Source: CAYTLQ01 sp964438715
GTDB lineage: Bacteria; Bacteroidota; Ignavibacteria; Ignavibacteriales; Ignavibacteriaceae
Direction: 5' to 3'
Assembly: GCA_964438715.1 (NCBI GenBank)
Contig: CAYTLQ010000013.1
Location: 1 to 24,024, forward strand
DNA: 24,024 nucleotides
The notes beneath the pieces are model-generated. The model did no database searches and had not been told where the DNA came from. It was given only the letters and a program-made list of their open reading frames with translations. Positions 9,572-16,232 of the stretch are shown here, one piece after another. The stretch's first letter is position 1. Each line of letters begins with the position of its first letter. The translations under genes and the position numbers were made by a program.

Positions 9572-9988
9572 TCAGATGAGTAGTGAATGAAATGCAATAG
9601 GAATATCGGGTCTGCCTCCCGGCGGAAACCCGACAGGTATGTTAGGGCTAAAGTAATATTCATCAGCAAAAAAATTCTCAACAGTACTAAGTGGAGAAAT
9701 TTCTTCTAAATGCTCAAAACGAGTCTCTTTGGTTATTAGCAATTCTTCATCAATCGAAGAAACTATAATAAGTTCGGAACAGCATTCAGATGAGACAGCA
9801 TTTCGAATTTTCGGGTAATCATTTTCTTCGGCACAGCAGGAATTTTCCTCTATCGGCTGAGTGGCACATACATCACATTCCTCCGCAGTAATGGAGCCTG
9901 TGGCGCCACAATAATGAAGTGCCACCGGTATTCCGGTAACTGAAACTGTGAAATAAAAAAGAATAGCCGAAAAGAAAAAGTTTTTCAT
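9572..9988 (-). CDS. HYC_CC_PP-type small Cys-rich exported protein
   Basis: A 138-residue protein that fits the HYC_CC_PP pattern of Bacteroidota proteins: an N-terminal hydrophobic segment (KNFFFSAILFYFTVSVTGIP), then H25-Y26-C27, C38-x-x-C41, the pair C51-C52, another pair C69-C70, and FPPGG near the end (P122-P123). Members are often found near heavy-metal efflux genes and are of unknown function. Seven cysteines and a histidine in the first 70 residues of the presumed periplasmic part suggest metal binding. It is the first gene of the reverse-strand copper operon, so it may sense, buffer or deliver Cu(I)/Ag(I); this is inference. The gap of about 165 nt before cusA holds no gene, and I see no clear terminator there. 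No regulator such as CusR/CusS or CueR lies in the window. Confidence 0.8.
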   Translation of the reverse strand: MKNFFFSAILFYFTVSVTGIPVALHYCGATGSITAEECDVCATQPIEENSCCAEENDYPKIRNAVSSECCSELIIVSSIDEELLITKETRFEHLEEISPLSTVENFFADEYYFSPNIPVGFPPGGRPDIPIAFHSLLI

Positions 9989-10134
9989 AGCAGAAAAATA
10001 CCATTTTCCTCAATACGAACAAAACCAATTCTTATGGGAAAAATCAAGGCGCTGTATCACCCATTAACACCCAACTTAATTACATAATCCACAGTAGCTG
10101 AACACATGGCATCTGATTTAACACTATCAAATCT
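9989..10134. other. Divergent-side intergenic DNA, promoter region of copper operon
   Basis: Gene-free sequence upstream of the HYC_CC_PP gene. The copper operon promoter should be here, reading leftward. I could not identify a convincing Bacteroidota-type -33/-7 pair or a copper-box palindrome. The repeat block starts at its right edge. Confidence 0.35.
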
Positions 10135-10312
10135 GTGGATACAATTTTATGGTCACTTCCTCCGGATAAAATATTTGATATCACAAAAAATATAACGCCG
10201 AAAGTGACATATTTATCGTGCATAACACAAATTCAAAACTCCGACAGGGTGACATTATTATAGAAAAATATCCACCACCACCACCAACCCTGAAAGGGTG
10301 ATATGATTATTA
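10135..10312. repeat. Intergenic repeat unit, copy 1
   Basis: First copy of a roughly 180-bp unit. In order it holds ATACAATTTTATGGTCACTT, GGATAAAA, GATATCACAAAAA, a degenerate GTGACATATTTAT block, AATTCAAAA followed by CCGACAGGGTGACATTATTA, five CCA triplets, then ACCCTGAAAGGGTGATATGA. The last two GGGT elements are short hairpins (CCCTGAAAGGG) followed by a TGAYATNATTATA tail. No coding frame spans it. Confidence 0.8.
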
Positions 10313-10371
10313 TATAAGATATAAGGTTACATTTATACAGAGACATTTAACAAAACACAAATTCAAACCCC

Positions 10372-10553
10372 GTAGATACAATTTTATGGTCACTTCCTCA
10401 GGATAAAACATCTGATATCACAAAAATTATAACCTCACGGTGACATATATATAGAAGTAGTTTGCACCAATTAAATTCAAAACCCCGAGAGGGTAACATT
10501 ATTATAGAAACATATCCACCACCACCAACCCTGAAAGGGTGATATGATTATAG
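10372..10553. repeat. Intergenic repeat unit, copy 2
   Basis: Second copy of the unit at 10135-10312, offset by 237 bp at its left end and 241 bp at its right end, in the same orientation and order: ATACAATTTTATGGTCACTT, GATATCACAAAAA, CGGTGACATATATATAG, AATTCAAAACCCCGAGAGGG, four CCA triplets (copy 1 has five), ACCCTGAAAGGGTGATATGA. Divergence between copies is concentrated in the middle, while the hairpin cores are nearly identical. Confidence 0.8.
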
Positions 10554-10573
10554 TAATATTATTATCAAACAAA

Positions 10574-10861
10574 ATTAAACCCCGACGACAGTATTATATA
10601 AGGTGACAATATACTAGATGGTAATTTATTTATAGCTGGCAAAAAATATTATCCGCAATCATTCCGATTGTTAACTAGTTAATAATCCAATCCCCAATAA
10701 ATAACAAACAAAAATATTTTTCCCTCCCAAGCTTCCATAATTTTCATAACTACCTGAAATCAATATTTACACATACAATGGTACAGGAAAAATTCACTCA
10801 AAATATTCCTAAGGAGTTGCTAAATTAAACCATTAAATATTTATTATTCAGGAATATATTA
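10574..10861. other. A+T-rich leader region with further degenerate repeat and palindrome
   Basis: A further degenerate hairpin-type element (AAACCCCGACGACAG, then AGGTGACAATATACTAG) lies at about 10578-10616. TTAACTAGTTAA at 10671-10682 is a perfect 12-bp palindrome that could be an operator for the downstream lipoprotein gene, though such A+T palindromes arise by chance. The sequence up to 10861 is very A+T-rich, and a weak AGGA lies 9 nt ahead of the start codon. I see no gene. Confidence 0.4.
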
Positions 10862-11578
10862 ATGCGCAAAAAACATATCATAATTTTACTGGCTCTGTTG
10901 TCCGTTACCTTTACCGCCTGTAATAAATCCGAAGAGCCAAAAGAACCGGTTACACAGAATACCACACCCGGAGTGCGAAAAGCAGAAATAAAAGAGGTAA
11001 TTCAGGTCTCCACATACACATATCTTCGTGTCAATGAAAATGGAAAAGAACTGTGGCTGGCGGCTTCAAAAATGCAAGATGCAAAAGTCGGCCAACCCGT
11101 GTATTTTGGTAAATCAATGGAAATGAAAAATTTTAACAGCCCCGAACTCAACAGAACATTTGAATCGGTGCTGTTTGTGCAGGAGATAAGTCTCACACCT
11201 CCCAGCACTCCTCCGGGGAATGTAATGAACGAACCCGTAAAACCAACAATACAGAAAGTTAATGTTCGCATAGAGCCAATCAGCGGCGGTATTACACTCG
11301 CTCAGTTGTTCGAAAATCCGTCAAAATACAGTGGCAAATCAATTAAGGTTACCGGTCAGGTTACCAAACTTAATCCCGGTATTATGGACCATAATTGGTT
11401 GCATGTACAGGACGGTACAGAATCCAACGGTAAATTCGATCTTACAATTACTACCAAAGATGCGATAAATATTGGGGACATCGTTATAGCCGAAGGTAAG
11501 ATTTCTCTCAACAAAGATTTCGGGTATGGTTACAAATACGATGTTATTATGGAAGAAGCAACCGTTGTAAAAAAATAA
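10862..11578 (+). CDS. NrfJ-like / OB-fold lipoprotein
   Basis: A 238-residue lipoprotein: signal segment KKHIIILLALLSVTFTAC with acyl-Cys C20. Residues about 45-115 (STYTYLRVNENGKELWLAAS, KVGQPVYFG, MKNFNSPELNRTFESVLFV) follow the pattern of NrfJ-like proteins, in which a YTY..V...G.E.W strand precedes a M.NF.S..LNRTF motif. A Pro-rich linker leads to an OB-fold-like domain from about 145: LFENPSKYSGKSIKVTGQV, WLHVQDGT, then DIVIAEGKISLNKDFGYGYK. Such OB folds occur in small exported bacterial proteins of unknown function. No ligand can be assigned. It is a single-gene unit ended by the terminator at 11604. NrfJ relatives are sometimes found with cytochrome or metal genes, so a link to the copper operon across the repeat block is possible but unproven. 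Confidence 0.8.
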   Translation: MRKKHIIILLALLSVTFTACNKSEEPKEPVTQNTTPGVRKAEIKEVIQVSTYTYLRVNENGKELWLAASKMQDAKVGQPVYFGKSMEMKNFNSPELNRTFESVLFVQEISLTPPSTPPGNVMNEPVKPTIQKVNVRIEPISGGITLAQLFENPSKYSGKSIKVTGQVTKLNPGIMDHNWLHVQDGTESNGKFDLTITTKDAINIGDIVIAEGKISLNKDFGYGYKYDVIMEEATVVKK

Positions 11579-11603
11579 CTAAGTTCCCGGCTTCTTATTT
11601 TTA

Positions 11604-11630
11604 CCCCGGATACTCCGGGGTTTTTTATTT
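11604..11630 (+). terminator. Rho-independent terminator after the lipoprotein gene
   Basis: CCCCGGA-TAC-TCCGGGG (11604-11620) is a perfect 7-bp G+C-rich stem with a 3-nt loop, followed at once by TTTTTTATTTT. It lies 26 nt past the lipoprotein stop and separates that gene from the chemosensory operon. Confidence 0.92.
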
Positions 11631-11755
11631 TCAAAGATTCAACACGGCAACTTCACCTCCGCCATTGTCTTTCTGTGACATAAGTGAAGAATTATCCTCA
11701 CAATTCTTTATAGGGAATTTTCTATCTTAACAGAGGAAATTACCACGAAATTGAC

Positions 11756-13567
11756 ATGAGTAAAGTTTTTAAGTATCACTGGCAGTGGCAATTAACTTCC
11801 CCTCCGGAAAAGTATTGGGAGCTTATTGCTGATACAAACAGATTCAACTTCGATACAAAGGTCCCCAAGATTACACGCACAGGTCATAAGCAAGGCTTCA
11901 GGAAAGAACTTACCTTTACGCGGCTTGGTATTCCTGTCGTTTGGAGCGAAGAACCTTTTGAGTGGGTATATCCTGAGCGATTCGGCGTGGTTCGCCGATA
12001 TAGTTCAGGCCCCGTGAAAGAAATGCGTGTTTTGGTTGAATTACACCCACACAATTCGGGCACACTTCTTACTTATGATGTTGAAGCTGTTCCTGCAAAT
12101 TTATTAGGTTTTGCGGCTATTCCCGCACAAATAGGTATAATAAGCGCCCGTCAGTTCGATAAAACCGTACGGAAGTATGATAAAATAATTTCCGCAAGTG
12201 TTGATGAAGTTAGCAAAATATTACCAGGAGGTAAAGTTTCGGGTATTGATGAGAATCGTCTCAATACACTCATCAGAGAATTAGAAAATAGAACCGGCGA
12301 AAATGTAATTTCTCAGAAACTGCATAATTTATTATTAACTGAGGACGATTTATCCCTTATCCAAATCCGGCCTTATGTTTTAGCGGGAAAATGGAATGTA
12401 CCTCGGAAAAAAGTACTGGAAGTATTTCTGCACGCCACCCGCGCCGGCATACTTGATCTTAAATGGAACCTTCTTTGCCCTCAATGTCGCGGGTCAGGTG
12501 AACCATTAAAGAACCTGCGCGAAATACACTCGCCGGTACATTGCGAAAGTTGCGATATCGACTACACGGTAAATTTTGAGCAACTTGTAGAAATTACTTT
12601 TATGCCCAATAGTTCAGTACGAAAGGTAGAAGCCGCCACATTTTGTATAGGTGGTCCGCAGGTTACCCCTCACATCGTTGCTCAAAAAATTCTTCAACCT
12701 GGCGGGATTTCCTTGTTAAATTTGAAATTACAGGAAGGAAGTTACCGCTTCAGAACAAACCAACATGGAAACGGAATTATTGTTTCCGCTATTCCCGGCG
12801 AAAATGGCAATTCAACAATAAAAATAACAGATGACTCGATCTCAGCCCCAATAACAGAAATTTCTCCCGTTTGTGTACTTCAAATAATGAATAACAGCAA
12901 AGAAGAAAGTTTGTGCATCTTCGAGCGCGTGGCGTGGGCAGATAACGCCGTAACCGCAAAAGAAGTTACCACACTTCAGGTGTTCCGAGACCTTTTTGCA
13001 ACTGAGGCGCTTGAAAGCGGTGAGCAGATTTCCGTTGGTAGTATTTGTGTTCTTTTTACCGATTTGAAAAATTCCACACGCCTTTACAGAGAAATTGGCG
13101 ATGCAACTGCCTTTGGTTATGTTATGAATCATTTTGAGGTACTGAGAAAAGCGGTATCGGAAAATAACGGCGCCTTAGTAAAAACAATCGGTGATGCAGT
13201 AATGGCAGTATTTATTCAACCGGAGGACGCTGTTAAGTCCATCCGTGAGGCAGTGAAAAATCTTAAAACCATAAGCGGTGCGCAGTATGTCCGTCTGAAA
13301 GCAGGTATCCATTATGGGCCTGCAATTGCTGTTAATCTTAATAATAATCTGGACTATTTTGGCTCAACGGTAAATATTGCATCCCGACTTGAAGGGCTTT
13401 CCGGTGGAGATGATCTGATTGTATCGCAAACCGTTTTTAGCGATGTCAGAGTTGCCGAATACATTAATCGCTACAATGCTTCGATTTCTGTTGAACCGTT
13501 TGAAACTAAACTCAAAGGGTTCGAGGAGGAGAAATTTGATTTATGGAGAATACGCTTTTTTGATTAG
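11756..13567 (+). CDS. Class III adenylate cyclase with START-like and zinc-ribbon N-terminus
   Basis: Predicted soluble nucleotidyl cyclase of 603 residues; no signal peptide or membrane helix. Residues about 1-155 resemble a START/SRPBCC fold (WQLTSPPEKYWELIADTNRF, then PFEWVYPERFGVVRRY). The middle, about 170-410, resembles DUF5939, a domain found ahead of bacterial cyclase domains, and includes a zinc-ribbon pattern C241-x-x-C244 and C263-x-x-C266. The catalytic domain (about 420-600) has the full active-site set: metal-binding D436 (FTDLKNST) and D480 (TIGDAV), purine-recognition pair K476 and D533, and transition-state N540 and R544 (VNIASR). Lys/Asp at the purine positions favours ATP over GTP, so the product should be cAMP. 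It is followed after 44 nt by cheW with no terminator, placing it at the head of the chemosensory operon. No receiver domain is present. Confidence 0.92.
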   Translation: MSKVFKYHWQWQLTSPPEKYWELIADTNRFNFDTKVPKITRTGHKQGFRKELTFTRLGIPVVWSEEPFEWVYPERFGVVRRYSSGPVKEMRVLVELHPHNSGTLLTYDVEAVPANLLGFAAIPAQIGIISARQFDKTVRKYDKIISASVDEVSKILPGGKVSGIDENRLNTLIRELENRTGENVISQKLHNLLLTEDDLSLIQIRPYVLAGKWNVPRKKVLEVFLHATRAGILDLKWNLLCPQCRGSGEPLKNLREIHSPVHCESCDIDYTVNFEQLVEITFMPNSSVRKVEAATFCIGGPQVTPHIVAQKILQPGGISLLNLKLQEGSYRFRTNQHGNGIIVSAIPGENGNSTIKITDDSISAPITEISPVCVLQIMNNSKEESLCIFERVAWADNAVTAKEVTTLQVFRDLFATEALESGEQISVGSICVLFTDLKNSTRLYREIGDATAFGYVMNHFEVLRKAVSENNGALVKTIGDAVMAVFIQPEDAVKSIREAVKNLKTISGAQYVRLKAGIHYGPAIAVNLNNNLDYFGSTVNIASRLEGLSGGDDLIVSQTVFSDVRVAEYINRYNASISVEPFETKLKGFEEEKFDLWRIRFFD

Positions 13568-13611
13568 TTCTATTGTGGTATATTTTCAGTTTATTTACAA
13601 TATCATACATA

Positions 13612-14106
13612 ATGACCCAGCTGAGACAGGTAGTAGTTTTTTATCTGGATAGCCACAAGTTGATGGTACCACTTACCAGCGTTAAAAAAGTCTTACTGGC
13701 CGCTGAAATTACGCCGGTACCAAATGCACCGGCATATCTTCTCGGAATTTTGTCTATCGCAGGAGAAACTGTCCCGGTTCTTAATCTTCGAAAACTACTA
13801 AAACTTCCTGAGAAACCTGTATCCCACGATAATCACTTCCTTTTGATTCAGACGCCTTCAAGGAAAGTCATATTAGTTGCCGATCGTGTTGAAGGATATT
13901 TCGAAATGGAGGATGAGGCAGAGGTTATACCCCAAACTGCTCTCCCCGGACTTGATAAAATAAAGCAAATTTATCAGACTTCAGAAAATTTTCTGATGCT
14001 TGCAGATATCGATGCACTTCTTCATCAATCGGAAGAAGATGAGCTGGATACATTATTAGGGCAGTCGCAACCCGAGGTAGAAACAAAACGGGAAATGAAT
14101 GAATAA
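13612..14106 (+). CDS. cheW: CheW-like coupling protein (WspB-type position)
   Basis: Scaffold protein that links the MCP to the CheA kinase. With the start at 13612 it has 164 residues, nearly all one CheW domain: TQLRQVVVFYLDSHKLMVPL opens the fold and ITPVPNAPAYLLGILSIAGE is the classic CheW signature. I prefer 13612 over the upstream ATG at 13573 because the 13 extra residues (MWYIFSLFTISYI) are hydrophobic and have no counterpart in CheW. The C-terminal 20 residues are acidic. Its stop overlaps the cheR start by 8 nt. The position ahead of a CheR-TPR gene, with a second CheW after it, corresponds to WspB. Confidence 0.93.
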   Translation: MTQLRQVVVFYLDSHKLMVPLTSVKKVLLAAEITPVPNAPAYLLGILSIAGETVPVLNLRKLLKLPEKPVSHDNHFLLIQTPSRKVILVADRVEGYFEMEDEAEVIPQTALPGLDKIKQIYQTSENFLMLADIDALLHQSEEDELDTLLGQSQPEVETKREMNE

Positions 14107-15580
14107 CCCCGAACTTTTAACTGAACTCGCTTCTTATGTTCGACAGAATCTGGGTTTGCACTATGCCCCCGAAAAAATTTCTGATATAGAGCGAATTTTT
14201 TTACAGGTAATTGCGGAAACCGGACATACCGACTTACAAAGTTTTGCGGAAAACCTTTTCCGGGTACCATTGACTCCACAACTTAAACAACTTCTGGTAA
14301 AACACCTTACAATTGGTGAAACATATTTTTTTCGCGAACGCAGAGTTTTCGACATATTGCCGCAAATTATTGAAAGCATTCTTTCTGTTCAGCCAACTAA
14401 AGAAAAATCACTTCGAATCTGGTGTGCAGGATGTTCTTCGGGTGAAGAACCATATAGCATAGCAATATTTTTACGGGATTATTTTCAAAGTAGGGAGTTT
14501 CCATCACTGAGAATTTTGGCAACCGATATTAATGAGCAGTCTTTGGAGAAAGCACGCAAAGGCATTTACAGGGAGTGGTCATTTCGCGGAGAACCATTGG
14601 ATTTCCGGAACAAGTACTTCACCCGATTGGAAACCGGTGAATACCGCATTAGTGATGAAATAAAATCAATGGTTGAATTTGCACATCTTAATTTATTTGA
14701 GGATAACTATCCATCTATCCTTACCAGAACAAACGCAACCGATATAATATTTTGTCGTAATGTTATTATGTATTTCGATGAAGCCGGGCGTAAAAGCGTT
14801 CTTTCCAGATTTTTTGATTCGTTAAACGAAAAAGGTATCCTCATACTTAGCCTCACCGAAGTAGCTCATCAGTCAGAACCCAGATTCAGGGCAGAAAACT
14901 ACTCGGAAATTACTGTATTCCGGCGGGATAGTTTCTCTTCTCTGCAATCACCGGCGCGTCGAACAACTGAATCGGTAAAGTATTCAGAAAATGTTTCGGT
15001 AACCAAATCAACCTGCAACAAGGTTAAAACTGTTCCGCTTCCTGAAGATTCATCCTCTGTATCTTCAGCAAACATTCCTGAGTTGGTTAACACATTAATG
15101 AAGAATCATCAGTACTCCGATGCAATTACCTTCTTACGGAATAATCTGAAAGAAACACGCAAAAAGGACAGCTCACGGGTGGATCTTTACAAACTATTGA
15201 TAAAGGCTGAGATTAATAATGGTTCTTTTTATGATGCCATGAGAACATGCGATGATGCAATACGGGAATTTCGTTTAGAACCTTCATTTTATTATTCGTA
15301 TGCTTTAGCGCTTATGGGTAATTCGCGTTATGATGAAGCAGTAACAATGTTAAAGAAGTGCCTGTATATCGAACCGGCTTTTGTTGCCGCACATATTACG
15401 CTCGCACAGATATATAAAAAGACCGGTAAACTGAAAGAACAAAAACGCGCTTACGAGCTTGCATTAGAGTTTCTTGAGGTTGCAGGAGATAATTATATAA
15501 TTGAAGAACTTGACGGTCTGAATGCAACAGAAGCCCGTCTTATGATTATCCAGACACTACGAAACACTACTGAAGTATGA
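14099..15580 (+). CDS. cheR: CheR methyltransferase with C-terminal TPR domain (WspC-like)
   Basis: S-adenosylmethionine-dependent enzyme that methylates glutamates on chemoreceptors, 493 residues. Residues about 1-75 are the all-alpha CheR N-domain. The methyltransferase domain, about 80-275, shows VKHLTIGETYFFRE, the SAM site RIWCAGCSSGEEPYSIAI, the acidic ribose-contact loop ILATDINEQSLEKARKG, and DIIFCRNVIMYFD. A Ser/Lys-rich linker at about 280-330 leads to TPR repeats from about 335 to 485 (for example YSYALALMGNSRYDEAVTML, then FVAAHITLAQIYKKTGKLKE). CheR-TPR fusions are typical of Wsp- and Frz-like pathways, where the TPR can regulate activity or bind receptors that lack the pentapeptide tether. 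The MCP encoded two genes later indeed lacks that tether. The gene overlaps cheW genes at both ends. Confidence 0.95.
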   Translation: MNNPELLTELASYVRQNLGLHYAPEKISDIERIFLQVIAETGHTDLQSFAENLFRVPLTPQLKQLLVKHLTIGETYFFRERRVFDILPQIIESILSVQPTKEKSLRIWCAGCSSGEEPYSIAIFLRDYFQSREFPSLRILATDINEQSLEKARKGIYREWSFRGEPLDFRNKYFTRLETGEYRISDEIKSMVEFAHLNLFEDNYPSILTRTNATDIIFCRNVIMYFDEAGRKSVLSRFFDSLNEKGILILSLTEVAHQSEPRFRAENYSEITVFRRDSFSSLQSPARRTTESVKYSENVSVTKSTCNKVKTVPLPEDSSSVSSANIPELVNTLMKNHQYSDAITFLRNNLKETRKKDSSRVDLYKLLIKAEINNGSFYDAMRTCDDAIREFRLEPSFYYSYALALMGNSRYDEAVTMLKKCLYIEPAFVAAHITLAQIYKKTGKLKEQKRAYELALEFLEVAGDNYIIEELDGLNATEARLMIIQTLRNTTEV

Positions 15581-16209
15581 AAGAGAAGAAGGAAGAATAC
15601 TCGCCCGAAGAATGGGAACAGGTAACCTTTTCGATTAAGAAAATTCTTAAACGAATTCAACCTGTTCAACGGAAATCCGAGTCGGAATCGCTAAAAGAAT
15701 ACAATGAGAAAATACTCAAAGAGCGCGCCCGGCGGCTGGCAAAAAAACAAGAGCCGGGTCTTGCAGAAGGGGCAATAGAAGTATTGCGATTTCAGTTGGC
15801 ATACGAGCAATATGCAATTGAAACAAAATTTGTCAGAGAAGTATTACAGCTTCGCGATATAACGCCTCTGCCTCATGTACCAAAATTTGTTATGGGCCTT
15901 GCCAATATTCGTGGAGAAATTATTTCTGTTCTTGATATTCGAAAGTTTTTCGATCTTCAGGATGAATTGATAAGTGACCTTAACCGACTGGTAATTGTAA
16001 AAGACCAGGAAATGACATTCGGATTTCTTGTTGACCGTATTCGAGGACTGGATTATATAATAAAAGAGAAACTTATTACTGACTACACTGCCCTTGGCGA
16101 TGTTCGCAAAGAATACCTGCTCGGTATTACTCCCGAAAGACTTATAGTTCTTGACGCGAAGAAATTAATTAATGATAAAAAAATAATTGTACATCAGGAA
16201 AATTTATAA
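15577..16209 (+). CDS. cheW: Second CheW with N-terminal extension (WspD-type position)
   Basis: A 210-residue coupling protein. Residues about 1-62 are a charged, probably helical extension (KEKKEEYSPEEWEQ, then KEYNEKILKERARRLAKKQE) not found in ordinary CheW. From about 64 comes the CheW domain: EVLRFQLAYEQYAIETKFVR, REVLQLRDITPLPHVPKFVM and GLANIRGEIISVLDIRKFF. It overlaps the end of cheR by the ATGA tetranucleotide. Two CheW proteins flanking a CheR-TPR, the second with an N-terminal extension, match WspB and WspD in the Wsp system; the extension could let the two couple to different partners or array positions. Confidence 0.93.
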   Translation: MKEKKEEYSPEEWEQVTFSIKKILKRIQPVQRKSESESLKEYNEKILKERARRLAKKQEPGLAEGAIEVLRFQLAYEQYAIETKFVREVLQLRDITPLPHVPKFVMGLANIRGEIISVLDIRKFFDLQDELISDLNRLVIVKDQEMTFGFLVDRIRGLDYIIKEKLITDYTALGDVRKEYLLGITPERLIVLDAKKLINDKKIIVHQENL

Positions 16210-16232
16210 CCGATATTCCGGAGGAATAACAG

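Noticed and set aside
10135..10616. Possible CRISPR array
   Set aside because: Repeat elements vary in sequence and spacing, no fixed-length spacers are present, and no cas genes are in the window.
10671..10682. Perfect 12-bp palindrome TTAACTAGTTAA as an operator
   Set aside because: Pure A+T-rich palindromes are common in such DNA, there is no second copy, and the promoter position is unknown; kept only as a remark.
13573..13611. Upstream ATG start for the first CheW
   Set aside because: It adds a hydrophobic 13-residue stretch absent from CheW proteins; the ATG at 13612 starts directly at the fold.
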